Assembly (NCBI GenBank): GCA_900143635.1 | Contig: FREY01000005.1 | Span: forward strand, 124,001-188,000 | DNA: 64,000 nt | Origin: Rhodobacteraceae bacterium Alg231-04 | GTDB lineage: Bacteria > Pseudomonadota > Alphaproteobacteria > Rhodobacterales > Rhodobacteraceae | Reading direction: 5' to 3' | Shown: piece by piece, positions 8,086 to 17,371 of the stretch | How the letters are laid out: each line of letters starts with the position of its first letter | How positions within the stretch are numbered: position 1 is the first letter of the stretch | Program-made: the position numbers and the translations under genes | Notes under the pieces: model-generated | What the model was told of the DNA's origin: nothing | The model's database searches: none | The model's input: only the letters and a program-made list of their open reading frames with translations

Positions 8086-9516
8086 ATGATGAGTCCAAAA
8101 GAACCCACCTTCCGCGAGAGTGTGGACATGATGTTCAACAGGGCAGTTGCCCTGATGGACCTGCCGCCTGGATTGGTCGAAAAGATCCGGGTCTGCAACG
8201 CCACCTACACGGTGCGTTTCGGGGTACGCCTGCGCGGCGACATCAAGACCTTCACCGGCTACCGGTCTGTGCATTCCGAACATATGGAGCCGGTCAAGGG
8301 CGGTATCCGCTTCGCGCCCAGCGTGAATCAGGATGAGGTAGAGGCGCTGGCGGCGCTGATGACCTATAAATGCGCCCTTGTCGAAGCGCCTTTTGGTGGC
8401 TCCAAGGGGGGCTTGTGCATCGATCCGCGTGACTATGAAGAATATGAGCTGGAACAGATCACCCGTCGTTTCGCCTATGAGCTGGCCAAACGCGATCTGA
8501 TCCACCCCAGCCAGAACGTGCCCGCCCCCGACATGGGCACCGGCGAACGTGAAATGGCCTGGATCGCCGACCAATATGCGCGGATGAACACCACCGACAT
8601 CAACGCACGCGCCTGTGTCACCGGCAAGCCGCTGAACTCTGGTGGCATCTCGGGCCGGGTCGAGGCCACGGGCCGCGGCGTGCAATATGCGCTGCAGGAG
8701 TTTTTCCGTGACAAACGTGACATGGAAAAAGCCGGGCTCGAAGGGTCACTGGACGGCAAGCGGGTGATTGTGCAGGGCTTGGGCAATGTGGGCTATCACG
8801 CTGCCAAATTCCTGAGCAGCGAAGATGGTGCCCGCGTGACCGGCGTCATTGAACGCGATGGTGGTCTGTTCAACGCTCAAGGTCTGGACGTGGACGCGGT
8901 GCGTCAGTGGATTGTCCAGCATGGCGGCGTCAAAGGCTTCCCCGATGCGACCTATTCGGAAAACGGGGCTGCCCTGCTAGAGGAAGACTGCGATATTCTG
9001 GTGCCAGCGGCGCTTGAAGGCGTGATCAACATGTCCAATGCAGCTGACGTCAAAGCACCGCTGATCATTGAGGCAGCAAACGGCCCCATCACGGCTGGTG
9101 CGGATGACATTCTGCGCGAAAAGGGCACCGTGATCATTCCGGATATGTATGCCAACGCCGGCGGTGTGACGGTGTCCTATTTTGAGTGGGTCAAAAACCT
9201 CAGCCATATTCGTTTCGGCCGCATGCAGCGCCGTCAGGAAGAGGCGCGCCATGAGCTGGTCATCAACGAATTGCAGGCGCTGCAGGATGTGATGGCGGGC
9301 CAGTGGCAAATGTCGCCGGACTTCAAAGAGAAGTATCTGCGCGGCGCCGGTGAGCTGGAACTGGTGCGCTCCGGTCTCGATGATACCATGCGCATTGCCT
9401 ATCAATCGATGCGTGAGGTCTGGCACAGCCGCGATGACGTGGATGATCTGCGCACGGCCGCCTATCTGGTCTCGATCGATAAGGTGGCGGCCAGCTACCG
9501 GGCCAAAGGGCTCTGA
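8086..9516 (+). CDS. Glutamate dehydrogenase (Glu/Leu/Phe/Val dehydrogenase family)
   Basis: A 476-residue glutamate dehydrogenase that interconverts glutamate and 2-oxoglutarate plus ammonium. Seen: the substrate-binding core GYRSVHSEHMEPVKGGIRFA, the catalytic-lysine region EAPFGGSKGG (about residues 105-114), the NAD-binding GLGNVG (about 232-237), and NAGGVTVSYFEWVKN near the C-terminus. The length and the GRVEATGRGV motif fit the hexameric NAD-linked catabolic type better than the short NADP biosynthetic type, but cofactor choice is inferred. GGAG lies about 10 bases upstream of the ATG; a second ATG follows directly. A strong terminator at 9542-9568 separates it from the sarcosine operon. 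Confidence 0.93.
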   Translation: MMSPKEPTFRESVDMMFNRAVALMDLPPGLVEKIRVCNATYTVRFGVRLRGDIKTFTGYRSVHSEHMEPVKGGIRFAPSVNQDEVEALAALMTYKCALVEAPFGGSKGGLCIDPRDYEEYELEQITRRFAYELAKRDLIHPSQNVPAPDMGTGEREMAWIADQYARMNTTDINARACVTGKPLNSGGISGRVEATGRGVQYALQEFFRDKRDMEKAGLEGSLDGKRVIVQGLGNVGYHAAKFLSSEDGARVTGVIERDGGLFNAQGLDVDAVRQWIVQHGGVKGFPDATYSENGAALLEEDCDILVPAALEGVINMSNAADVKAPLIIEAANGPITAGADDILREKGTVIIPDMYANAGGVTVSYFEWVKNLSHIRFGRMQRRQEEARHELVINELQALQDVMAGQWQMSPDFKEKYLRGAGELELVRSGLDDTMRIAYQSMREVWHSRDDVDDLRTAAYLVSIDKVAASYRAKGL

Positions 9517-9541
9517 GCTAGGGCGCAAGAATTGTATTAAG

Positions 9542-9568
9542 GCGGCGGGCACTGGCCCGCCGCTTTTT
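9542..9568 (+). terminator. Intrinsic terminator after glutamate dehydrogenase
   Basis: A GC stem of 8 bp (GCGGCGGG at 9542-9549 with CCCGCCGC at 9556-9563), extended by a C-G pair, is followed by five T residues. Confidence 0.9.
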
Positions 9569-9777
9569 GTTTGGCAGATGGAAAACGGCGCCTTTCGTCG
9601 TTTTGAGGACTAGACATCTCTGCCCAGAACCTGTGTTCTCGCTGAAAGCGGAGACCCGCGCGCTGCCTCTGTCTTTTGAAAAAAGATAGGAGCGGGCCGG
9701 GAAACCGGATAGGATTTTGTCGGGGCAGGGGGCGCGTACTCCTGATCGTCCGGTTATTGTTTTCGGGGGAAATGGCC

Positions 9778-11031
9778 ATGCGGTTTTCAGGCTGGCGGGT
9801 GCTGAAGGAAGGGCTGACGGGCAACAAGGGCTGGACGCCCCATTGGCGCAATCCGGAGCCGAAATCCGAATATGACGTGGTGATCATCGGCGGCGGAGGC
9901 CATGGGTTGGCGACGGCCTATTACCTGGCGGCTGAACACGGCATCACCAATGTGGCCGTTGTTGAAAAGGGCTATCTGGGCGGCGGCAATGTCGGGCGCA
10001 ATACCACCATTGTACGTGGCAATTATTACCTGCCCGGCAATTCCGAGTTCTACTCGCACTCGCTGAAGCTCTGGGAGGGGCTGGAGCAGGAGTTGAACTA
10101 CAACGCAATGATGTCGCAGCGCGGGATCATCAATCTGTTTCACAATGACGGCCAGCGTGATGCCATCGTGCGGCGCGGCAATGCGATGATCAATCAGGGC
10201 GACGATGCAGAGCTGCTGGATCGGGGCCAGCTGCGCAGGATGGCGCCGTTTCTGAATTTCGACAACAATCGCTTTCCCATTCAGGGCGGCTTGTTCCACC
10301 GCCGCGGCGGCACCGCGCGCCATGATGCCGTGGCCTGGGGCTTTGCCCGTGGAGCGGATATGCGCGGTGTGGATCTGATCCAGAATTGCGAAGTGAGGGG
10401 CATCGATGTTGAGGGTGGCAAGGTGACCGGCGTGCAGACCTCGCGCGGGGTGATCCGGGCCAAGAAAGTGGCGCTGGCGGCCGCTGGCCGCTCCGGGCAG
10501 GTGGCGGCAATGGCAGGGCTGACCCTGCCAATCGAAAGCCACATCCTGCAGGCCTTTGTGTCGGAAGGGATCAAGCCGCTGGTTGACCACGTGATCACCT
10601 TTGCCGAAGGGCACCTCTATATCAGCCAGTCGGACAAGGGCGGGCTGGTCTTTGGTTCTTATCTGGATCTCTACAGCTCTTATGCGGCGCGGGGAAACCT
10701 GCCGATGGTGGAGCATACGATGGAAAGCTTCATGGCGATGGTGCCAGCGGTGGGCAAGGCGCGGCTGTTGCGCAGCTGGGGCGGCATCATGGATATGACG
10801 CCGGATGGATCGCCCATTATTGACCATGCGCCCATCGACGGTCTCTACCTCAATTGCGGCTGGTGCTATGGCGGTTTCAAGGCAACGCCGGGATCGGGCA
10901 ATGCCTATGCCCATCTGATCGCCACCGACCGCCCGCATGGGGCGGCGACCAAGTTCAAACTGGACCGGTTCCGCACTGGTGTGGGCCTGATGGATGAGGA
11001 GGGAACCGGTGCGCAGCATAATCTGCACTAA
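9778..11031 (+). CDS. soxB: Sarcosine oxidase subunit beta
   Basis: The 417-residue beta subunit of heterotetrameric sarcosine oxidase, the exact usual length. The tetramer demethylates sarcosine to glycine and passes the C1 unit to tetrahydrofolate. Seen: FAD dinucleotide motif VVIIGGGGHG (34-43) and the LFHRRGGTARHD region, whose His 174 corresponds to the residue that covalently binds FMN in characterised enzymes. WCYGGFKATPGSG near the C-terminus is also family-typical. I chose the ATG at 9778 because GGGGGAA lies about eight bases upstream; in-frame starts exist at 9772 and far upstream at 9676. It is the first gene of soxB-soxD-soxA-soxG. Confidence 0.96.
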   Translation: MRFSGWRVLKEGLTGNKGWTPHWRNPEPKSEYDVVIIGGGGHGLATAYYLAAEHGITNVAVVEKGYLGGGNVGRNTTIVRGNYYLPGNSEFYSHSLKLWEGLEQELNYNAMMSQRGIINLFHNDGQRDAIVRRGNAMINQGDDAELLDRGQLRRMAPFLNFDNNRFPIQGGLFHRRGGTARHDAVAWGFARGADMRGVDLIQNCEVRGIDVEGGKVTGVQTSRGVIRAKKVALAAAGRSGQVAAMAGLTLPIESHILQAFVSEGIKPLVDHVITFAEGHLYISQSDKGGLVFGSYLDLYSSYAARGNLPMVEHTMESFMAMVPAVGKARLLRSWGGIMDMTPDGSPIIDHAPIDGLYLNCGWCYGGFKATPGSGNAYAHLIATDRPHGAATKFKLDRFRTGVGLMDEEGTGAQHNLH

Positions 11032-11047
11032 GCCTGTGACGCAGGCC

Positions 11048-11116
11048 GGCGCAGGGGGCGCTGCCCCCTCGGCCTTGCGGCCTCACCCCCGGAGTATTTT
11101 TGAAAAGATGAAAGGG
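11048..11116 (+). repeat. Dispersed roseobacter-type intergenic element, copy A
   Basis: This fills the gap between soxB and soxD. It contains a hairpin (GGGGGC...GCCCCC), then a GGCCTTGCGGCC-type hairpin, then the core GGAGTATTTTTGAAAAGATG. A related copy in opposite orientation lies at 58514-58580 and shares GGAGTATTT, GAAAAG and TGAAA. Elements of this kind are common between genes in Rhodobacteraceae (general knowledge). Confidence 0.6.
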
Positions 11117-11124
11117 CAGGGCAC

Positions 11125-11394
11125 ATGAGGATCACTTGTCCGGTCTGCGGCGAACGGGACCGCCGCGAGTTCACCTATAAGGAGGCGGCCTTGGCGCGGC
11201 CTGAGGCTGGCGCGGATCTGGAGGATTGGGACGCCTATGTGCACCTGCGCGAAAATCCGGCCGGGGTGACGCGGGAGCTGTGGTATCACGAGATGGGTTG
11301 CAGCGCCTGGATTGTCGTCACCCGCAACACGGTGACCCATGCGATGCTGGGCTCGGAGCTGGCTTCGGGCGCGGATCTGGGGGGCAAGCGATGA
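11125..11394 (+). CDS. soxD: Sarcosine oxidase subunit delta
   Basis: The 89-residue delta subunit, a small zinc protein that holds the tetrameric sarcosine oxidase together. Seen: CPVCG (Cys 5, Cys 8) and HEMGC (His 55, Cys 59), the four zinc ligands known for this subunit. Its stop overlaps the soxA start in ATGA, so the two are translationally coupled. It lies 93 bp after soxB, a gap filled by a dispersed intergenic element. Confidence 0.95.
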   Translation: MRITCPVCGERDRREFTYKEAALARPEAGADLEDWDAYVHLRENPAGVTRELWYHEMGCSAWIVVTRNTVTHAMLGSELASGADLGGKR

Positions 11395-14321
11395 GGGTTC
11401 CGGGCAAAGGCCTTTATGAAGGCGGGCCGAGCGTCTCCTTCACTTTCAACGGGCGGCCGATGATGGGGCTGGAGGGCGATACGCTGGCCTCGGCGCTTTT
11501 GGCCAATGATGTGCATCTGGTCGCGCGGTCCTTCAAATATCACCGGCCGCGCGGCATTCTGACGGCGGGCAGCGAAGAGCCGAATGCGCTGGTGACAGTG
11601 GGCAGCGGTGCGGAGCAGGATCCAAACACCCGCGCCACCGTGCAGGAGCTGTTTGACGGGCTGGAGGCGCGCAGTCAGAACTGCTGGCCAACGGTCGAGC
11701 ATGATGTGATGGCGGTGAATGATCTGGCGGCGCCCTTCCTCGGGGCGGGCTTCTATTACAAGACCTTCATGTGGCCCGCCGCTTTCTGGGAAAAGCTCTA
11801 TGAGCCGATGATCCGCCGCGCAGCGGGGCTTGGGGCCCTGTCGGGCGCTGCAGATCCGGACCTGTACGAGAAGGCCTATGCCCATTGCGATCTTCTGGTG
11901 ATCGGCTCTGGTCCTGCGGGGCTGATGACGGCTTTGGTCGCGGGCCGCGCGGGCGCGGATGTGATCCTGGCCGAAGAAGACAGCCGCATGGGCGGGCGGA
12001 TGCTGGCCGAGACCGAGGAGGTGGACGGCCAGCCCGCGCATCTTTGGGCAGAAGGCGTGATTGCAGAGCTGGAGGCCATGGGCAATGTGCGGCTGATGGC
12101 GCGCACCTCTGTGGCCGGGGCTTATGATCAGGGGACCTATGCGGCGCTGGAGAAGGTGGGGCATCACCGTCTGCGCCAACCGGGACTGCCGCGCGAATGT
12201 TTCTGGCGGATCGCTGCCAAACAGGCGGTGCTGGCCGCGGGCGCCATCGAGCGTCCGGTGGCGTTTCGCAACAATGATCGCCCCGGCATCATGGCTGCGG
12301 GCGCGGTGCGCGCCTATCTGAACCGCTGGGGCGTAGCGCCGGGGCAGAACGTTACGGTCTTTGCCAACAACGACGACGCCCATCGCACCGCGCGCGATCT
12401 GACCGAGGCAGGCGTGCATGTGGCGGCGCTGATCGACAGCCGCCATGACGCACCAGGATCTGATCTGTTCAAGGTCATCAAAGGCGGGCAGGTCTGCAAT
12501 GCGTCGGGCCGCAAGCGGGTTGAAAGCATCACGGTGCGCAGCGTGGCTGGCGAAGAAAAGATCCAGACCGATTGTCTGGCCATGTCAGGGGGGTGGAACC
12601 CCTCGGTGCATCTGGCCTGTCATCAGAACGGCCGACCGGCCTGGGACCGCGACAGCGCTGCCTTTTTGCCGGTCGTGGGCATGGTGCCCGGCCTGTCTTA
12701 TGCCGGGGCCTGCAATGGTACGTTTTCCACCGCCGGGGCCCTGCGCGAAGGTGTGGAAGCGGCCAGGGCCGCCTTGGCAGAGCTGGGGATCAAGGCGCCG
12801 GACGTCGACGTGCCGCAGGCGCAGGATGATCCCTACCGGATCACCGCGCTCTGGGCGGTGCCGGGCAAGGGGCGCGCCTGGCTGGACTTCCAGAACGATG
12901 TGAGCGTCAAGGACGTGCAGCAGGCGGCAACGGAAAACTTCCGCTCGGTCGAACATATGAAACGCTACACCACCCAAGGCATGGCGACGGATCAGGGCAA
13001 GAATTCCAACGTGGCCGCTTTGGCGGTGCTGGCCGATGCCACCGGGCGCGGTATTGCGGAAACTGGCACCACCACATTTCGCCCGCCATTTTCGCCGGTG
13101 TCCATCGGCGCGATGGGGGCCGGGGCCACGGACATGGGGTTCAAGCCGCAACGTTTTTTGACTTCGCATGGGGTGGCCGAAGAACGGGGTGCGCAGCAGC
13201 TGGAAGTCGGGCTGTGGTACCGGGCGGGCTATTTCCCGAAACCGGGAGAGACCAATTGGCGCCAGTCCTGTGACCGCGAGGTCACCATGGTGCGCGAGGC
13301 CGTGGGCGTCTGCGATGTCTCCACTCTTGGCAAGATCGACATTCAGGGGCCGGATGCGGCCAAGCTGCTGGATTTTGTCTACACCGGCATGTTCTCGACC
13401 CTGAAAGAAGGCCGGGTGCGCTATGGGCTGATGCTGCGCGAGGATGGCTTCATCATGGATGATGGCACCACCGCGCGGCTGGGCAAGACCCATTATGTGA
13501 TGACCACAACCACCGCTGCCGCCGGGCAGGTGATGGCGCATCTGGAGTTTGTGCTGCAAGCGCTGCGCCCCGAATGGGATGTGCGGATTGCCTCGGCCAC
13601 TGAACACTGGGCGCAGTTTGCGGTTGCCGGACCCAAGGCGCGCGCATTGTTGAACGGGCTGCTGGACAGTCAGATCGACAGCGCCTCCTTCCCCTTCATG
13701 GGCTGTGGCGAGATGTCAGTGATGGGGGTGAAAGGACGGCTGTTCCGGATCTCCTTCTCTGGTGAAGAGGGTTATGAGATCGCGGTGCCTGCGCGCTATG
13801 GCGACAGCCTGTTTCGCACCCTGACCGCGCGGGCCGAGGCGCTGGGCGGTGGGCTCTATGGTATGGAAGCGCTGAACGTGCTGCGCATCGAGAAGGGCTT
13901 TATCACCCATGCCGAGATCAACGGCACCGTGACCATGCATGATCTGGGCATGGAAAAGATGCTGTCGACGAAGAAAGAGTTCATCGGCAAATCGCTGGCG
14001 CAGCGCCCCGGCCTGACTGACCCGATGCGCGAAGGCCTGGTTGGGTTGAAGCCGGTGGGCGCGGTGAAACAGCTGAGTTCCGGCGCGCATCTCTTTTCCC
14101 AAGGCGATCCGGTCGAGAGGGTTTACGATCAGGGCTATGTGACCTCGGTCGGGTTTTCACCGACGCTGGGCCATATGATCGGGCTGGGTTTTTTGAAGAA
14201 CGGGCAGGCGCGCATCGGCGAACATATTCGCATGGTCGATCACATGCGCGGGTTGGATGCGGTCTGCGAAGTGGTGAACCCGGTATTCTTTGATCCCGAG
14301 GGAGGGCGCTTGCGTGGCTGA
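11391..14321 (+). CDS. soxA: Sarcosine oxidase subunit alpha
   Basis: The 976-residue alpha subunit of tetrameric sarcosine oxidase. Order of domains: an N-terminal 2Fe-2S-ferredoxin-like fold without the cluster cysteines (about 1-95), containing SFKYHRPRG; an FAD/NAD-type domain with VIGSGPAGL (about 170-178), which binds NAD in known structures; and a C-terminal GcvT-like folate-binding region (about 600-976) that makes methylene-tetrahydrofolate. The ATG at 11391 is inside the soxD stop (ATGA). A longer frame starting at 11226 exists but would overlap soxD by 169 bases, so I reject it. The gene overlaps soxG by eight bases. Confidence 0.95.
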   Translation: MRVPGKGLYEGGPSVSFTFNGRPMMGLEGDTLASALLANDVHLVARSFKYHRPRGILTAGSEEPNALVTVGSGAEQDPNTRATVQELFDGLEARSQNCWPTVEHDVMAVNDLAAPFLGAGFYYKTFMWPAAFWEKLYEPMIRRAAGLGALSGAADPDLYEKAYAHCDLLVIGSGPAGLMTALVAGRAGADVILAEEDSRMGGRMLAETEEVDGQPAHLWAEGVIAELEAMGNVRLMARTSVAGAYDQGTYAALEKVGHHRLRQPGLPRECFWRIAAKQAVLAAGAIERPVAFRNNDRPGIMAAGAVRAYLNRWGVAPGQNVTVFANNDDAHRTARDLTEAGVHVAALIDSRHDAPGSDLFKVIKGGQVCNASGRKRVESITVRSVAGEEKIQTDCLAMSGGWNPSVHLACHQNGRPAWDRDSAAFLPVVGMVPGLSYAGACNGTFSTAGALREGVEAARAALAELGIKAPDVDVPQAQDDPYRITALWAVPGKGRAWLDFQNDVSVKDVQQAATENFRSVEHMKRYTTQGMATDQGKNSNVAALAVLADATGRGIAETGTTTFRPPFSPVSIGAMGAGATDMGFKPQRFLTSHGVAEERGAQQLEVGLWYRAGYFPKPGETNWRQSCDREVTMVREAVGVCDVSTLGKIDIQGPDAAKLLDFVYTGMFSTLKEGRVRYGLMLREDGFIMDDGTTARLGKTHYVMTTTTAAAGQVMAHLEFVLQALRPEWDVRIASATEHWAQFAVAGPKARALLNGLLDSQIDSASFPFMGCGEMSVMGVKGRLFRISFSGEEGYEIAVPARYGDSLFRTLTARAEALGGGLYGMEALNVLRIEKGFITHAEINGTVTMHDLGMEKMLSTKKEFIGKSLAQRPGLTDPMREGLVGLKPVGAVKQLSSGAHLFSQGDPVERVYDQGYVTSVGFSPTLGHMIGLGFLKNGQARIGEHIRMVDHMRGLDAVCEVVNPVFFDPEGGRLRG

Positions 14322-14859
14322 ACTGATAGCAAAATCACCCTGTGCGGGCCTGCTGCCGCTGACCGTTGGCGGGCTAACCTTGAGTGAGGAAACGCCCGCT
14401 GCGATGACTTCAGTCGCGCCCTATCAGGGCCAGATGGATGTCTTGAGTGCGGCCATGAAGGCATCCCATGGCATGGGGTTTCCGGCGCCGGGGCGCAGCA
14501 CTGGCAAGGCCGGCAACCGGGCCATTTGGTTTTCGCGCGATATGGCACTGTTGATGGGGCCTGCGGCGGATGCTTCGCTGGCGGATCATGCGGCCCTGAC
14601 GGATCAAAGCGACGGATGGGCCGTTGTGCGGCTGGAGGGCGAACAGGCAGCGGAGGTTTTGGCGCGTCTGACACCAGCCGATCTGCGCCCTTCGGTTTTC
14701 AAGCGCGGACACACGGCGCGCAGCGAGGTGGCGCATATGATGGGATCGATCACCAAGGTAGGTGAAAGCGCCTTTGTGGTGATGGTTTTCCGTTCGATGG
14801 CGCAGACGCTGGTGCATGATCTGAAAACAGCGATGGAAGCGGTTGCCGCGCGGGGCTAA
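14314..14859 (+). CDS. soxG: Sarcosine oxidase subunit gamma
   Basis: The 181-residue gamma subunit of tetrameric sarcosine oxidase, a structural GcvT-like subunit without a cofactor. The ending (SEVAHMMGSITKVGESAFVV, then FRSMAQTLVHDL) matches the family. I chose a GTG start at 14314, overlapping the soxA stop by eight bases, because GGAGG sits about eight bases upstream. An ATG at 14290 would lie upstream of that ribosome site and add eight unusual residues. It is the last gene of the soxBDAG operon; no strong terminator was seen before the next small gene. Confidence 0.9.
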   Translation: MAELIAKSPCAGLLPLTVGGLTLSEETPAAMTSVAPYQGQMDVLSAAMKASHGMGFPAPGRSTGKAGNRAIWFSRDMALLMGPAADASLADHAALTDQSDGWAVVRLEGEQAAEVLARLTPADLRPSVFKRGHTARSEVAHMMGSITKVGESAFVVMVFRSMAQTLVHDLKTAMEAVAARG

Positions 14860-14898
14860 ACTGGGCGGCAACCCTTGTGAATCATCCGGAGCTGACCG

Positions 14899-15207
14899 AT
14901 GAAACTGCGCCTTGCCCTGATTGCCTCTCTTGCTGCCACACCGCTGCTGGCGGCGGAAACACCGGAACAAAGCTGTGCCTATCAGGCAGATGTTGTCGCT
15001 GCCGTGCAGCAGGCGCGGCTCGACCGGGTGAAAGAACGCGATGTGCCCGAAGCCATCGCCGCCACCAACCCCGAATGGCCGGAAAACTACAACGCCGCTA
15101 TCCCGTTGATGGCGCCTTGGGTCTATGAGCAGAAGATGAAGGTGATCCGTAATGATGACCTGTCCGCTGTGTGGAAGGACCTCTGCATCGCGCAGATCAA
15201 GGGCTGA
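14899..15207 (+). CDS. Small secreted protein of unknown function
   Basis: A 102-residue protein with a clear signal peptide: MKLR, a hydrophobic stretch, and a cleavage site after LLAA (about residue 18-19). The mature part is small, mostly helical and has two cysteines (near residues 26 and 96) that could form a disulfide in the periplasm. I recognise no family. It lies 39 bp after soxG on the same strand, so it could be read through from the sox operon, but nothing ties it to sarcosine use. Confidence 0.75.
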   Translation: MKLRLALIASLAATPLLAAETPEQSCAYQADVVAAVQQARLDRVKERDVPEAIAATNPEWPENYNAAIPLMAPWVYEQKMKVIRNDDLSAVWKDLCIAQIKG

Positions 15208-15269
15208 CCCGGCACAGAGCTTGCCGGTTGCTCTTTTCCTAACCGGCATTTCCTGTCAGATTGGCCCAC

Positions 15270-17255
15270 ATGTCCCTGCCCCCCGGATTCCTTGATGAGT
15301 TGCGCACCCGCGTCAGCGTGTCTGATGTTGTGGGCCGCAAGGTCATGTGGGATCAGCGCAAGTCGGTTCCCGGCAAGGGCGATATGTGGGCGCCATGCCC
15401 GTTCCATCACGAAAAAACCGCGTCCTTTCACGTCGATGATCGCAAGGGATTCTATTACTGCTTTGGCTGTCAGGCCAAAGGGGACGCGCTGAAGTTCATC
15501 CAGGAGACCGAGAATGTCGGTTTCATGGAGGCGGTTGAGATCCTCGCCACCGAAGCCGGGATGGAAATGCCCAAACGCGATCCGAAGGCACAGGAAAAGC
15601 AGGATCACCGCAGCCTGTTGGCCGAGGTGATGGAACAGGCGGTGCAGTTTTTCCGCCTGCAGCTGAAAACCAATGCCGCCACCGAGGCGCGCGCCTATCT
15701 GGCCAAGCGTGGTCTGACCACGGATGCGCTGGATCGCTGGGAGATCGGCTTTGCTCCGGATGGTTGGCAGCATCTCTGGGATCATCTGCGCGGCAAGAAC
15801 GTCCCCGAAGACCTGATCATGGGGGCCGGCCTCGCCAAGCCGTCGAACAAAGGCAAGAAGCCCTATGATACGTTTCGCAACCGGATCATGTTCCCGATCC
15901 GCGATGCGCGGGGCCGTGCGATTGCATTTGGTGGCCGCGCGATGGATCCCAATGACAACGCTAAATACCTGAACTCGCCCGAGACCGACCTGTTCGACAA
16001 GGGCCGCAGTCTTTACAACCACGGGCCCGCGCGGGCAGCTTCGGGGCGCGGCGCGCCGTTGATCGTCGCCGAAGGCTATATGGATGTGATCGCGCTGGCC
16101 GAGGCCGGGTTTCCGTCCTCAGTCGCGCCGCTGGGCACGGCTGTTACCGAAAACCAGCTGTTGATGATGTGGCGGATGTCGGATGAACCGATCATTGCAC
16201 TGGACGGCGATAAGGCCGGGATCCGCGCTGCGATGCGGGTGATTGATCTGGCGCTGCCGCTGCTGGAGGCCGGTAAATCCCTGCGCTTTGCGGTGATGCC
16301 CGAGGGCAAGGACCCGGATGATCTGTTGCGTGCCGAAGGCCCGGCCGCGGTGCAGGCGGTACTGGATAAGGCGCAGCCGATGGTGCGCCTGCTGTGGCAG
16401 CGCGAGATCGAGGGCAAGGTCTATGACAGCCCCGAACGCAAGGCCGCCCTGGACAAGGCTCTGCGCGAAAAGATCAAGCTGATCCGTGATCCGTCAATCC
16501 GCAAACACTATGGCGATGACATCAAGGAAATGCGCTGGCAGCTGTTTCGCGGCAACCGCGACAGCGGTGGCGGCAGTTTCAAAAAACGCGGCGGTTTCCG
16601 CGATGGCGGGCGTGCGCCCTGGCGTGCTGGTGGGCCGCCTCCGGTGCCCCTGCAGAGCACAAAATCCTCGCTTCTGGCCTCGGCCGGGGACGATGCCTCT
16701 TTTGTGAAGATGCGCGAAGAGGTGATCCTGTCGACCGTCATCGTGACCCCAACCGTCATTGCCGAATTTGAAATGCAGCTGGAACGAATGGAATGCAGCG
16801 ATCCGGAAATGGCGGTGATGCGCGATATGGTGCTGCGCTTTGGCATTGATGCGCCGGACCGGTTGCGCGAAGAAATTGAATATTCTTTGGGGCCCTACGC
16901 CCTTGAAAACCTCTTTGGCCTTCGCCATGTGGCAATCAGCCCCTGCCTGCGCAATCCCGGTGATATGGAAACCGCCAGTCTGACCCTGTCTGGCGAATTT
17001 GCCAAACTGGACGCGCGGCGCGGGTTGGAAGCAGAGCTTGCCGAAGCCGAAGAGGACCTGTCCGGCCTTGCCGACGAGGCCGTAACCTGGCGCCTGAGCC
17101 AGGCTGCGGAAGCGCGCAACAAGGCGGTGCGGAGCCAGAATGAGGACAAGGCGCAGTTTGATATCGCTGACAATGGTGCGCGGCTGAACCGGGAAGAGCG
17201 GGACAGCTTTAGCGCGTTGATGGATGGAATTGATTTTTCCCGCAAACGGCGCTGA
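15270..17255 (+). CDS. dnaG: DNA primase
   Basis: The 661-residue primase that makes RNA primers at the replication fork. Seen: the N-terminal zinc ribbon CPFHHEKTASFHV with later YYCFGC (Cys/His/Cys/Cys, about residues 40-67); the TOPRIM catalytic motifs VAEGYMDVIAL (about 267-277) and ALDGDKAG (about 310-317); and a C-terminal DnaB-interacting region. A linker of Arg/Gly-rich sequence (about 430-455) separates the last two domains. I chose the ATG at 15270; the TTG at 15261 is possible but has no better ribosome site. It is followed 116 bp later by rpoD, the classic dnaG-rpoD macromolecular synthesis arrangement, here without rpsU. Confidence 0.97.
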   Translation: MSLPPGFLDELRTRVSVSDVVGRKVMWDQRKSVPGKGDMWAPCPFHHEKTASFHVDDRKGFYYCFGCQAKGDALKFIQETENVGFMEAVEILATEAGMEMPKRDPKAQEKQDHRSLLAEVMEQAVQFFRLQLKTNAATEARAYLAKRGLTTDALDRWEIGFAPDGWQHLWDHLRGKNVPEDLIMGAGLAKPSNKGKKPYDTFRNRIMFPIRDARGRAIAFGGRAMDPNDNAKYLNSPETDLFDKGRSLYNHGPARAASGRGAPLIVAEGYMDVIALAEAGFPSSVAPLGTAVTENQLLMMWRMSDEPIIALDGDKAGIRAAMRVIDLALPLLEAGKSLRFAVMPEGKDPDDLLRAEGPAAVQAVLDKAQPMVRLLWQREIEGKVYDSPERKAALDKALREKIKLIRDPSIRKHYGDDIKEMRWQLFRGNRDSGGGSFKKRGGFRDGGRAPWRAGGPPPVPLQSTKSSLLASAGDDASFVKMREEVILSTVIVTPTVIAEFEMQLERMECSDPEMAVMRDMVLRFGIDAPDRLREEIEYSLGPYALENLFGLRHVAISPCLRNPGDMETASLTLSGEFAKLDARRGLEAELAEAEEDLSGLADEAVTWRLSQAAEARNKAVRSQNEDKAQFDIADNGARLNREERDSFSALMDGIDFSRKRR

Positions 17256-17371
17256 GTCGTTTTGCTAAGGAAGAGCGTGAAAAAAACGGGTAAACGTGGT
17301 GGCGAATCACCACAGAGTGCTGAATGATTCGCGCAAGCCGAATCGCCCGCATGCCTGAACAGGAGCAATGA

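Noticed and set aside
9787-11028. A 413-codon open frame opposite soxB
   Set aside because: soxB is certain and the antisense frame is His/Gln-rich with no recognisable domain.
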